In this document: positions 1 to 13,600 of the stretch, piece by piece
Layout of the letters: each line of letters opens with the position of its first letter
Position numbering within the stretch: position 1 is the stretch's first letter
Origin: Pteria penguin
Taxonomy: Eukaryota > Mollusca > Bivalvia > Pterioida > Pteriidae
Length of the DNA: 64,000 nucleotides
Reading direction: 5' to 3'
Assembly (NCBI GenBank): GCA_035048485.1
Contig: CM068581.1
Coordinates: 3,506,430 to 3,570,429, forward strand
Made by a program: the position numbers and the translations under genes
The notes under the pieces: model-generated
What the model was told of the DNA's origin: nothing
The model's input: only the letters and a program-made list of their open reading frames with translations
The model's database searches: none

Positions 1-1035
1 GAGTATATGTAGTAGTATATAGTCTATGCCACTGATCAGAGTGCATGTAGTTTTATATAGTATATGCCACTGATCAGAGTATTTGTAGTGGTATATAGAA
101 TATGCCACAGATCAGAGTACATGTAGTGGTATATAGTGTATGCCATTGATCAGAGTACATGTAGTAGTATATAATATATGCCACTGATCAGAGTAGATGT
201 AGTGGTATATAGGATATACCAGCGATCAGAGTACATGTAGTGGTATATAGTGTATGTCACTGATCAGAGTACATGTGGTGGTATATAGTGTATGCCACTG
301 ATAAGGGTACATGTAGTGGTATATAATATATGCCACTGATCAAGGTACATGTAGTGGTATAGAGTATATGCCATTGATCAGAGTACATATAGTGGTATAT
401 AATATATGCCACTGATCAGAGTACATGTAGTTTTATATAGTATATGCCACTGATCAGAGTATTTGTAGTGGTATATAGAATATGCCACAGATCAGAGTAC
501 ATGTAGTAGTATATAATATATGCCACTGATCAGAGTACATGTAGTGGTATATAGTCTATGCCACTGATCAGAGTACATGTGGTGGTATATAGTATATGTC
601 ACTGATCAGAGTACATGTAGTGGTATATAGGGTATACCAGCGATCAGAGTACATATAGTGGTATAGAGTATATGCCATTGATCAAGGTACATGCAGTGGT
701 ATATAATGTATGTCACTGAGTAGTGTACATGTAGAGGTATATAGTATATGCCACTGATCAGAGTACATATAGTGGTATATAGTATATGCCAGTGATCAGA
801 GTACATGTAGTGGTATATAGTGTATTCCACTGATAAGGGTACATGTAGTGGTATATAATATATGCCACTGATCAGGGTACATGTAGAGGTATATAGTATA
901 TGCCACTGACCAGGGTACATGTAATGGTATATAGTGTATGCCAGCGATCAGCGTACATGTAGTGGTATATAGTATATGTCACAGATCAGAGTAGATGTAG
1001 TGGTATATAGTCTATGCCACTTATCAGAGTACATG
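1..1035. repeat. 38-bp minisatellite, left part, in SLC25A46 intron
   Basis: About 27 tandem copies of a 38-bp unit carrying the core CTGATCAGAGTACATGTAG followed by a TATATA-rich half. Copies differ by scattered substitutions, and some blocks of several units recur (compare 1-360 with 1960-2370), so segmental duplication has occurred inside the array. It lies in the intron upstream of the exon at 2917. Minus-strand open frames of up to about 100 codons here are by-products of the repeat and carry no domain. Confidence 0.95.
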
Positions 1036-1642
1036 CAGGGGTTACCCTGGCTTTCAGGGTGAATGATAGAATTCTCTCACTCCAAAATTTACAATGAGAG
1101 ATTTCAAATTTCAATGAGAGATTAGTATCTCGCTCAAGTGGTCACAATGAGATTTTTCACATATTGTACTTTGTAGTAAAAAAAAAACAATACAAAAGCA
1201 TGAATTTGGTGTTTATGACATTTTTAATCAATCAAAAATTAAATGCAAAGAACTCTTTGAACATTAAGAACTGTTCTTCACTGTCACTGAACCATCAAGT
1301 CTGGCCGAAATCAACTACAAAGAGGCTCTGGAAGTGGCTCTTCTTAATTCTTGAAGATGCAACGACTCTTTGTATTTCTCCACATTTCCAGTGCTTCTTT
1401 ATATCTATCGGTTATATTACTAGTCATGGTCATCAACACGCTTTGACTCGATAAGATTCAGTTTCATGTATTTAAGCGCTTACATGATTTAGGAGTGTAT
1501 AAGAAGATTCGCCGTTCATACATTTCGAGCTATGATATGACGATGTTGGAGATGAGATATTTTCGCGCTCTGACATTTTTAATGCGATTTTTGAAAAAAA
1601 AGTGCGAGAATATCGCGAAATCACGCCCCAAAGTAACCCCTG
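1036..1642. mobile_element. 607-bp non-autonomous DNA-transposon-like insert in the 38-bp array
   Basis: This unique sequence interrupts the minisatellite. It starts CAGGGGTTAC and ends with the exact reverse complement GTAACCCCTG. Similarity of the two ends beyond 10 bp is weak. TACATG stands directly before (1030-1035) and directly after (1643-1648) the insert. A normal array unit contains TACATG once, so this reads as a 6-bp target-site duplication. The interior has no transposase; the 96-codon open frame at 1164-1454 matches nothing I know. A CAGGGG end recalls hAT elements, but those make 8-bp duplications, so the superfamily stays open. Confidence 0.7.
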
Positions 1643-2765
1643 TACATGTAGTAGAATATAGTCTATGCCACTGATCAGGGTACATGTAGTGGTATATAGT
1701 ATATGTCACTGATCAGAGTACATGTAGTGGTATATAAAATATGCCACTGATCAGGGTACATGTGGTGGTATATAGTCTATGCCACTGATCAGGGTACATG
1801 TAGTGGTATATAGTCTATGCCACTGATCAGAGTACATGTAGTTTTATATAGTATATGCCACTGATCAGAGTATTTGTAGTGGTATATAGAATATGCCACA
1901 GATCAGAGTACATGTGGTGGTATATAGTGTATGCCATTGATCAGAGTACATGTAGTAGTATATAGTCTATGCCACTGATCAGAGTGCATGTAGTTTTATA
2001 TAGTATATGCCACTGATCAGAGTATTTGTAGTGGTATATAGAATATGCCACAGATTAGAGTACATGTAGTGGTATATAGTGTATGCCATTGATCAGAGTA
2101 CATGTAGTAGTATATAATATATGCCACTGATCAGAGTAGATGTAGTGGTATATAGGATATACCAGCAATCAGAGTACATGTAGTGGTATATAGTGTATGT
2201 CACTGATCAGAGTACATGTGGTGGTAGATAGTATATGCCACAGATCAGAGTACATGTGGTGGTATATAGTGTATGCCACTGATAAGGGTACATGTAGTGG
2301 TATATAATATATGCCACTGATCAAGGTACATGTAGTGGTATAGAGTATATGCCAGTGATTAGGGTACATGTAGTGGTATAGAGTATATGCCAGTGATCAG
2401 GGTACATGTAGTGGTATAGAGTATATGCCACTGATCAGGGTACATGTAGTGGTATATAGTCTATGCCACTGACCAGGGTACATGTAGTGGTATATAGTGT
2501 ATGCCAGCGATCAGCGTACATGTAGTGGTATATTGTATATGTCACTGATCAGAGTACATGTAGTGGTATATAGTATATGTCACTGAGTAGTGTACATGTA
2601 ATGGTATATAGTATATGTCACTGATCAGAGTACATGTAGTGGTATATAGTATATGTCACTGAGTAGTGTACATGTAATGGTATATAGTATATGTCACTGA
2701 GTAGTGTACATGTAGTGGTATATAATATATGCCACTGATCAGAGTACATTTGGTGGTATATATTT
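1643..2765. repeat. 38-bp minisatellite, right part
   Basis: Continuation of the 38-bp array after the insert, about 29 copies. Near 2580-2720 a variant with GAGTAGTG in place of GATCAGAG takes over. The array stops about 150 bp before the splice acceptor at 2916. The remaining stretch 2766-2916 is ordinary intron with a pyrimidine-rich tract before TTACAG. Confidence 0.93.
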
Positions 2766-2916
2766 TTTGTTCTATTCATCTGTCCACCTATCTCTGACTC
2801 CCATTTTAGGAATTTGCCTTTTTTAAAGTGAAGTAATGCTGGCATGATGATCAGTGCTTAAGAAATATACTTTGATGTAGGATATGAATATATTTGTAAT
2901 TTTTCTTCCATTACAG

Positions 2917-2973
2917 GGAGGTTACTCGACACAGTACACTACGGAAACATGGAGAACATCTCTTATTGAAAGG
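2917..2973 (+). CDS. SLC25A46: SLC25A46-like carrier, internal exon
   Basis: This 57-bp exon is flanked by a TTACAG acceptor and a GTATGT donor. Read from 2918 it encodes EVTRHSTLRKHGEHLLLKG, the last Gly codon being completed by the next exon. This resembles the segment of vertebrate SLC25A46 that ends in GEHLLLK, before the fourth membrane helix. SLC25A46 is a modified SLC25 carrier of the mitochondrial outer membrane that acts in mitochondrial dynamics and lipid handling; that role is family knowledge. It starts in phase 1 and ends in phase 2, matching the exon at 7273. Exons for the N-terminal half lie left of the window. Confidence 0.85.
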
Positions 2974-3095
2974 GTATGTTCATTAGTTCACTCACCTAGC
3001 ATTTCTGATTTCTGGTTCACTTACTAATATTCCTCTCATTCGGTTAAGATCTGGTCTACATACCATCGTTAAATTCATTAAGTTCATTATGTAAA

Positions 3096-3261
3096 GTTAG
3101 CATGTGTCCGTGGTAAATCCAACCAATATTTCCATATCCATAGAGAGGAAGTTAGCATGTGTCTGTGATAAATCCAACCAACCAATATTTCCCTATCAAT
3201 AGAGAGTAGTTGAGCATGTGTCAGTGATAAATCCAACCAACCAATATTTCCCTATCCATAG
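3096..3261. repeat. Three tandem copies of a 53-58 bp unit
   Basis: Three imperfect copies each start near TTAGCATGTGTC or TGAGCATGTGTC and continue with AAATCCAACCAA and AATATTTCC. They precede the 42-bp array in the same intron. Confidence 0.85.
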
Positions 3262-3269
3262 TGTATGAT

Positions 3270-6200
3270 CTTCAACACACTGTATCTTATGTATCATCTC
3301 TAAGACATTTTCTCTAACACACCATAACAAAATATATCATCAGTAAGATATCTTCTTCAAGATTTCCTCTATAACATCATTTCAGAAATATTATCTCTAA
3401 CACTACATTTCCGACATATCTCTAACACATTATCTCTAACACTTCATCACCGACATATCATCTCTAACATATTATCTCTAACACTTCATCTCCGACATAT
3501 CTCTAACACATTATCTTCATCACCGACATATCATCTCTAACACATTATCTCTATCACTTCATCACTGAGATATCATCTCTAACACATTATCTCTAACACT
3601 TCATCACCGACATATCATCTCTAACACATTATCTCTATCACTTCATCACCGACATATCATCTCTAACACATTATCTCTAACACTTCATCACCGACATATT
3701 ATCTCTAACATATTATCTCTAACACTTCATCACCAACATATCATCTCTAACACATTATCTCTATCACTTCATCACCGACATATCATCTCTAACACATTAT
3801 CTCTAACACTTCATCACCGACATATCATCTCTAACACATTATCTCTATCACTTCATCACCGACATATCATCTCTAACACATTATCTCTAACACTTCATCA
3901 CCGACATATCATCTCTAACACATTATCTCCATCACTTCATCACCGACATATCATCTCTAACACATTATCTCTATCACTTCATCACCGACATATCATCTCT
4001 AACACATTATCTCTAACACATCATCACCGACATATCATCTCTAACACATTATCTCTATCACTTCATCACCGACATATTATCTCTAACACATTATCTCTAT
4101 CACTTCATCACCGACATATCTCTAACACATTATCTCTATCACTTCATCACTGACATATCATCTCTAACACATTATCTCTATCACTTCATCACTGACATAT
4201 CATCTCTAACACATTATCTCTATCACTTCATCACTGACATATCATCTCTAACACATTATCTCTATCACTTCATCACTGACATATCATCTCTAACACATTA
4301 TCTCTAACACATCATCACCGACATATCATCTCTAACACATTATCTCTATCACTTCATCACCGACATATTATCTCTAACACATTATCTCTATCACTTCATC
4401 ACCGACATATCTCTAACACATTATCTCTATCACTTCATCACTGACATATCATCTCTAACACATTATCTCTATCACTTCATCACCGACATATCATCTCTAA
4501 CACATTATCTCTAACACTTCATCTCCGACATATCATCTCTAACACATTATCTCTATCACTTCATCACCGACATATCTCTAACACATTATCTCTATCACTT
4601 CATCACCGACATATCATCTCTAACATATTATCTCTAACACTTCATCTCCGACATATCTCTAACACATTATCTCTATCACTTCATCACCGACATATCTCTA
4701 ACACATTATCTCTAACACTTCATCACCGACATATCATCTCTAACACATTATCTCTAACACTTCATCTCCGACATATCTCTAACACATTATCTCTATCACT
4801 TCATCACCGACATATCATCTCTAACATATTATCTCTAACACTTCATCTCCGACATATCTCTAACACATTATCTCTATCACTTCATCACCGACATATCATC
4901 TCTAACACATTATCTCTATCACTTCATCACCGACATATCATCTCTAACACATTATCTCTAACACTTCATCACCGACATATCATCTCTAACACATTATCTC
5001 TAACACATCATCACCGACATATCATCTCTAACACATTATCTCTAACACTTCATCACCGACATATCATCTCTAACATATTATCTCTAACACTTCATCTCCG
5101 ACATATCTCTAACACATTATCTCTAACACTTCATCACCGACATATCATCTCTAACACATTATCTCTATCACTTCATCACCGACATATCATCTCTAACATA
5201 TTATCTCTAACACTTCATCACCGACATATCATCTCTAACACTTTATCTCTAACCATTCATCATGGACATATCATCTCTAACACATTATCTCTATCACTTC
5301 ATCACTGACATATCATCTCTAACACATTATCTCTAACACTTCATCACCGACATATCATCTCTAACACATTATCTCTATCACTTCATCACCGACATATTAT
5401 CTCTAACACATTATCTCCATCACTTCATCACCGACATATCATCTCTAACACATTATCTCTATCACTTCATCACCGACATATCATCTCTAACACTTTATCT
5501 CTAACACTTCATCTCCGACATATCATCTCTAACATATTATCTCTAAAACTTCATCACCGACATATCATCTCTAACACATTATCTCTAACACTTCATCACC
5601 GACATATCATTTCTAACACATTATCTCTATCACTTCATCACCGACATATCATCTCTAACACATTATCTCTATCACTTCATCACCGACATATCATCTCTAA
5701 CACATTATCTCTAACACTTCATCACCGACATATCATCTCTAACACATTATCTCTATCACTTCATCACCGACATATCATTTCTAACACATTATCTCTAACA
5801 CTTCATCACCGACATATCATCTCTAACACATTATCTCTAACACTTCATCACCGACATATCATCTCTAACACATTATCTCTATCACTTCATCACCGACATA
5901 TCATCTCTAACACATTATCTCTAACACTTCATCACCGACATATCATCTCTAACACATTATCTCTAACACTTCATCACCGACATATCATCTCTAACACATT
6001 ATCTCTAACACTTCATCACCGACATATCATCTCTAACACATTATCTCTATCACTTCATCACCGACATATCATCTCTAACACATTATCTCTAACACTTCAT
6101 CACCGACATATCATCTCTAACACATTATCTCTATCACTTCATCACCGACATATCATCTCTAACACATTATCTCTAACACTTCATCTCCGACATATCATCT

Positions 6201-6755
6201 CTAACACATTATCTCTAAAACTTCATCACCGACATATCATCTCTAACACATTATCTCTATCACTTCATCACCGACATATCATCTCTAACACATTATCTCT
6301 ATCACTTCATCACCGACATATCATCTCTAACACATTATCTCTATCACTTCATCACCGACATATCATCTCTAACACATTATCTCTAAAACTTCATCACCGA
6401 CATATCATCTCTAACACATTATCTCTAACACTTCATCACCGACATATCATCTCTAACACATTATCTCCATCACTTCATCACCGACATATCATCTCTAACA
6501 CATTATCTCTATCACTTCATCACCGACATATCATCTCTAACACATTATCTCTAACACTTCATCACCGACATATCATCTCTAACACATTATCTCTAACACT
6601 TCATCACCGACATATCTCTAACACATTATCTCTAACACTTCATCACCGACATATCATCTCTAACACATTATCTCTATCCCTTCATCACCGACATATCATT
6701 TCTAACACATTATCTCTAACACATCATCTTCGACATATCACCTATAAAACAGCAT
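3270..6755. repeat. 42-bp minisatellite in SLC25A46 intron
   Basis: About 80 copies of a 42-bp unit built from sub-motifs ATCTCTAACACATT and ATCACTTCATCACCGACAT. Shorter units lacking one ATC recur, and the left edge (3270-3420) is degenerate. The unit seems to have arisen from a half-unit, because ATCTCTAACA and ATCTCTATCA alternate. It occupies most of the 4.3-kb intron between exons 2917-2973 and 7273-7330. No coding potential is seen. Confidence 0.96.
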
Positions 6756-6809
6756 TATCAATATTTCATCTGGTTTTATATCATTTTGGTTTTATCTCTT
6801 GAATCAACA

Positions 6810-6897
6810 AGGGTAGGGCTTTGATACTTTACACATAGGTTCTTATGACCAAAGCTTTTAATTGATACCATGACTTTTGACATTGTTATCTTGACTT
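6810..6897 (+). repeat. Dispersed repeat, copy 1
   Basis: A stretch with CTTTGATACTTTACACATAG and ATGACCAAAGCTTTTA recurs in diverged form at 24319-24420. I take it as a remnant of an old dispersed repeat. It carries no coding signal. Confidence 0.55.
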
Positions 6898-7112
6898 TGT
6901 TTCGAATTTGCTTTTCAATCTGGTCATACTGTCTTTACTGGTTTATTGTCTTTTAAGAGTTATTGTCCTTCATCTTTGGAAAGTTTTGATACATTTACCA
7001 TATTTGCTTTAACTATCATATTATCATTAATCATCCTAAATATCTCTATGCATTGGAAGGTTGGAATCTATTTTGCTGACAGTGACAACTCTATTTATGT
7101 TTTTTTTTACTA

Positions 7113-7240
7113 TAAAGTAATTTGTTTTTAATATACTTTTGTGTATCTATTTGAGAGTGTTTAATTGTTTTTATTGTAAAGTAATTTGTTTTTAATTTAC
7201 CTTTGTGTATTTATTTGAGAGTGTTTAATTATTTTTAGAT
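7113..7240. repeat. Two-copy direct repeat of about 63 bp
   Basis: Two adjacent copies share AAAGTAATTTGTTTTTAAT and TATTTGAGAGTGTTTAATT. They lie just upstream of the exon at 7273. Confidence 0.75.
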
Positions 7241-7272
7241 AACAAAAATACTAACGACAGATATATTTTCAG

Positions 7273-7330
7273 CTTGGCCTGTATGTTGGCAACTCCCTTT
7301 CTGGCCTCCAGTTTAATCGAAACTGTTCAG
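7273..7330 (+). CDS. SLC25A46: SLC25A46-like carrier, internal exon
   Basis: This 58-bp exon has a TTTTCAG acceptor and a CAG|GTAATG donor. The first C completes a Gly codon with the previous exon; then come 19 codons reading LACMLATPFLASSLIETVQ. The family has a similar hydrophobic stretch here ending in SLIETVQ, a membrane segment of the carrier fold. It ends in phase 0, matching the exon at 18248 across a 10.9-kb intron that is almost wholly tandem repeat. Confidence 0.88.
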
Positions 7331-7627
7331 GTAATGTTCCTATCATTTTACAGTAAGCAGACCATTTAGTAATGATGCTTGTTATGTATCATTTTGTGCT
7401 TTTCTTACCAGTAGTCTTATTTTCATTTATTGATTTATTTGATATGCAGTTTATTGATACATACATGTCCTAGATTTCTTTGTAATATATAACTTTCCTT
7501 TGCCTGTATGAAAATATTGTTATTCATCATTTTACAATAAGTCAAGTAAATGTGTTTATTTGTTTGGCATTTAATCATAATTTATATTTTTCCATTAATT
7601 AATGTCTGAAAATGCATTTTTACCATA

Positions 7628-10600
7628 AGAACATTCACATATTTATCTGTAGTGATTCTGGTATGACCCCATATCACATGTTTATCTGTAGTGATTCTGG
7701 TATGACCCCATGTCACATGTTTATCTATGGTGATTCTGGTATGTCACATGTTTATCTGTAGTGATTCTGGTATGACCCCATGTCACATGTTTATCTGTAG
7801 TGATTCTGGTATGACCCCATGTCACATGTTTATCTGTAGTGATTCTGGTATGACCCCATGTCACATGTTTATCTGTAGTGATTCTGGTATGACCCCATGT
7901 CACATGTTTATCTATTGTGATTCTGGTATGACCCAATGTCACATGTTTATCTGTAGTGATTCTGGTATGACCCCATGCCACATGTTTATCTGTAGTGATT
8001 CTGGTCTGACCCCATGCCCCATGTTTATCTATTGTGATTCTGGTATGACCCCATGTCACATGTTTATCTGTAGTGGTTCTGGTATGACCCCATGTCACAC
8101 GTTTATCTGTAGTGATTCTGGTATGACCCCACATCACACGTTTATCTGTAGTGAGTCTGGTATGACCTCATGTCACATGTTTATCTGTAGTGATTCTGGT
8201 ATGACCCCATGTCACACGTTTATCTGTAGTGATTCTGGTATGACCCCATGTCACATGTTTATCTGTAGTGATTCTGGTATGACCCCATGTCGCATGTTTA
8301 TCTGTAGTGATTCTAGTATGACCCCATATTGCATGTTTATCTGTAGTGATTCTGGTATGACCCATCCCACATGTTTATCTATTGTGATTCTGGTATGACC
8401 CCATGTCACATGTTTATCTGTAGTGATTCTGGTATGACCCCATGTCACATGTTTATCTGTAGTGATTCTGGTATGACCTCATGTCACTTGTTTATCTGTA
8501 GTGATTCTGGTATGACCCCATGTCACATGTTTATCTGTAGTGATTCTGGTATGACCCCATGTCACATGTTTATCTGTAGTGATTCTGGTATGACCCAATG
8601 TCACACATTTATCTGTAGTGATTCTGGTATGGCCCTCTGTTACTTGTTTATCTGTAGTGATTCTGGAAAGACCCAATATTACTTGTTTATCTGTAGTGAT
8701 TCTGGTATGACCACGTGTCACATCTTTATCTGTAGTGATTCTGGTATGACTCCATGTCACACGTTTATCTGTAGTGATACTGGTATGACCCTATGTCACT
8801 TGTTTATCTGTAGTGATTCTGGTATGACCCTATGTCACATGTTTATCTATAGTGGTTCTGGTATGACCCCATGTCACATGTTTATCTCTAGTGGTTCTGG
8901 TATGACCCCATGTCACATGTTTATCTGTAGTGATTCTGGTATGACCCCATGTCACACATTTATCTGTAGTGATTCTGGTATGACCCCATGCCACATGTTT
9001 ATCTGTAGTGATTCTGGTTTGCCTCCATGCCACATGTTTATCTGTAGTGATTTTGGTATGACCCCATGTCACATGTTTATCTGTAGTGATTCTGGTATGA
9101 CCCCATGCCACACGTTTACCTGTAGTGATTCTGGTATGACCCCATGCCACATGTTTATCTGTAGTGATTCTGGTATGACCCCATGTCACATGTATATCTG
9201 TAGTGATTCTGGTATGACTCCATGTCACACGTTTATCCGTAGTGATTCTGGTATGACCCCATGTCACACGTTTATGTGTAGTGATTCTAGTATGACCCCA
9301 TGTCCCCATGTCACATGTTTATCTGTAGTGGTTCTGGTATGACCCCATGTCACATGTTTATCTGTAGTGATTCTGGTATGACCCCATGTCACACGTTTAT
9401 CTGTAGTGATTCTGGTATGACCCTGTGTCACTTATTTATCTGTAGTGATTCTGGTATGACCCCATGTCACATGTTTATCTGTAGTGATTCTGGTATGACC
9501 CCATGTCACATGTTTATCTATTGTGATTCTGGTATGACCCCATGTCACACATTTATCTGTAGTGGATCTGGAATGACCCCATGTCACATGTTTATCTGTA
9601 GTGATCTGGTATGACCCCATGTCACATGTTTATCTGTAGTGATTCTGGTATGACCCCATGTCCCCATGTCACATGTTTATCTGTAGTGGTTCTGGTATGA
9701 CCCCATGTCACATGTTTATCTGTAGTGATTCTGGTATGACCCCATGTCACACGTTTATCTGCAGTGATTCTGGTATGACCCTGTGTCACTTATTTATCTG
9801 TAGTGATTCTGGTATGACCCCATGTCACATGTTTATCTGTAGTGATTCTGGTATGACCTCATGTCACATGTTTATCTATTGTGATTCTGGTATGACCCCA
9901 TGTCACACATTTATCTGTAGTGGTTCTGGAATGACCCCATGTCACATGTTTATCTGTAGTGATTGGGTATGTCCCCATGTCACATGTTTATCTGTAGTGG
10001 TTCTGGTATGACACCATGTCACATGTTTATCTGTAGTGATTCTGGTAGTGGTTCTGGTATGACCCCATGTCACATGTTTATCTGTAGTGGTTCTGGTATG
10101 ACCCCATGTCACAAGATTATCTGTAGTGATTCTGGTATGACCCCATGCCACATGTTTATCTGTAGTGATTCTGGTATGACCCCATGTCACATGTTTATCT
10201 GTAGTGATTCTGGTATGACCCATTGTCACTTGTTTATCTGTAGTTATTCTGGTATGACCCCATGTTACTTGTTTATCTGTAGTGATTCTGGTATGACCCC
10301 ACATTGCACGTTTATCTGTAGTGATTCTGGTATGACCCCATGTCACCTGTTTATCTGTAGTGATTCTGGTATGACCCCATGCCACACGTTTATCTGTAGT
10401 GATTCTGGTATGACCCCGTGCCACATGTTTATATGTAGTGATTCTGGTATGACCCCATGTCACATGTTTATCTGTTGTGGTTCTGGTATGACCCCATGTC
10501 ACATGTTTATCTGTAGTCATTCAGGTATGACCCCATGTCACACATTTATCGGTAGTGATTCTGGTATGACCCCATGTCCCCATGTCACATGTTTATCTGT

Positions 10601-13600
10601 AGTGGTTCTGGTATGACCCCATGTCACATGTTTATCTGTAGTGATTCTGGTAGTGGTTCTGGTATGACCCCATGTCACATGTTTATCTGTAGTGGTTCTG
10701 GTATGACCCCATGTCACAAGATTATCTGTAGTGATTCTGGTATGACCCCATGCCACATGTTTATCTGTAGTGATTCTGGTATGACCCCATGTCACATGTT
10801 TATCTTGAGTGATTCTGGTATGACTCCATGCCACATGTTTATCTGTAGTGATTCTGGTATGACCACATGTCAAATGTTTATCTGTAGTGATTCTGGTATG
10901 ACCCCATGCCATACGTTTATCTGTAGTGATTCTGGTATGACCCTGTGTTACTTATTTATCTGTAGTGATTCTGGTATGACCCCATGTCACATGTTTATCT
11001 GTAGTGATTTTTGTATGACCCAATGTCACACGTTTATCTGTAGTGATTCTGGTATGACCTCATGTCCCCATTTTACATGTTTATCTGTAGTGGTTCTGGT
11101 ATGACCCCATGTCACATGTTTATCTGTAGTGATTCTGGTAGTGGTTCTGGTATGACCCCATGTCTCACGTTTATCCATAGTGATTCTGGTATGACTCCAT
11201 GTCACATGTTTATCTGTAGTGGTTCTGGTATGACCCCAAGTCACATGTTTATCGGTAGTTGTTCTGGTATGACCCCATGTCACATGTTTATCTGTAGTGA
11301 TTCTGGTATGACCTCATGTCACACATTTATCTGTAGTGCCTCTGGTATGACCCCATGCCACATGTTTATCTGTAGTGATTCTGGTATGACCCCATGCCAC
11401 ATGTTTATCTTTAGTGATTCTGGTATGACTCCATGCCACATGTTTATGTGTAGTGATTCTGGTATGACCAGATGTCAAATGTTTATCTGTAGTGATTCTG
11501 GTATGACCCCATGCCACACGTTTATCTGTAGTGATTCTGGTATGACCCCATGCCACACGTTTATCTGTAGTGATTCTGGTATGACCCCATGTTTATCTGT
11601 AGTGATTCTGGTATGACCCTATGTCACATGTTTATCTGTAGTGGTTCTGGTATGACCCATGTCACACGTTTATCTGTAGTGATTCTGGTATGACCCCATG
11701 TCACATATTTATCTGTAGTGATTCTGGTATGACCCCATGTCACATGTTTATCTGTAGTGATTCTGATATAACCCCATATCACATGTTTATCTGTACTTAT
11801 TCTGGTATGACCCCATGTTACTTGTTTATCTGTAGTGATTCTGGTATGACCCCATGTCACATGTTTATCTGTAGTGATTCTGGTATGACCCATTGTCACT
11901 TGTTTATCTGTAGTTATTCTGGTATGACCCCATGTTACTTGTTTATCTGTAGTGATTCTGGTATGACCCCACATTGCACGTTTATCTGTAGTGATTCTGG
12001 TATGACCCCATGTCACCTGTTTATCTGTAGTGATTCTGGTATGACCCCATGCCACACGTTTATCTGTAGTGATTCTGGTATGACCCCGTGCCACATGTTT
12101 ATATGTAGTGATTCTAGTATGACCCCATGTCACATGTTTATCTGTAGTGGTTCTGGTATGACCCCATGTCACATGTTTATCTGTAGTGATTCAGGTATGA
12201 CCCCATGTCACACATTTATCGCTGGTGATTCTGGTATGACCCCATGTCCCCATGTCACATGTTTATCTGTAGTGGTTCTGGTATGACCCCATGTCACATG
12301 TTTATCTGTAGTGATTCTGGTAGTGGTTCTGGTATGACCCCATGTCACATGTTTATCTGTAGTGGTTCTGGTATGACCCCATGTCACAAGATTATCTGTA
12401 GTGATTCTGGTATGACCCCATGCCACATGTTTATCTGTAGTGATTCTGGTATGACCCCATGTCACATGTTTATCTTGAGTGATTCTGGTATGACTCCATG
12501 CCACATGTTTATCTGTAGTGATTCTGGTATGACCACATGTCAAATGTTTATCTGTAGTGATTCTGGTATGACCCCATGCCATACGTTTATCTGTAGTGAT
12601 TCTGGTATGACCCTGTGTTACTTATTTATCTGTAGTGATTCTGGTATGACCCCATGTCACATGTTTATCTGTAGTGATTTTTGTATGACCCAATGTCACA
12701 CGTTTATCTGTAGTGATTCTGGTATGACCTCATGTCCCCATTTGACATGTTTATCTGTAGTGGTTCTGGTATGACCCCATGTCACATGTTTATCTGTAGT
12801 GATTCTGGTAGTGGTTCTGGTATGACCCCATGTCACATGTGTATCTGTAGTGGTTCTGGTATGACTCCAAGTCACATGTTTATCTGTAGTGGTTCTAGTA
12901 TGACCCCATGTCACATGTTTATCTGTAGTGATTCTGGTATGACCCCATGTCACATGTTTATCTGTAGTGATTCTGGTATGACCCCATGTCCCCATGTCAC
13001 ATGTCTATCTGTAGTGGTTCTGGTATGACCCCATGTCACATGTTTATCTGTAGTGATTCTGGTAGTGATTCTGGTATGACCCCATGTCTCACGTTTATCC
13101 ATAGTGATTCTGGTATGACCCCATGTCACATGTTTATCTGTAGTGGTTCTGGTATGACCCCAAGTCACATGTTTATCTGTAGTTGTTCTGGTATGACCCC
13201 ATGTCACATGTTTATCTGTAGTGATTCTGGTATGACCCCATGTCACACATTTATCTGTAGTGCCTCTGGTATGACCCCATGCCACATGTTTATCTGTAGT
13301 GATTCTAGTATGACCCCATGCCACATGTTTATCTTTAGTGATTCTGGTATAACTCCATGCCACATGTTTATGTGTAGTGATTCTGGTATGACCAGATGTC
13401 AAATGTTTATCTGTAGTGATTCTGGTATGACCCCATGCCACACGTTTATCTGTAGTGATTCTGGTATGACCCCATGCCACACGTTTATCTGTAGTGATTC
13501 TGGTATGACCCCATGTTTATCTGTAGGGATTCTGGTATGACCCTATGTCACATGTTTATCTGTAGTGGTTCTGGTATGACCCATGTCACACGTTTATCTG

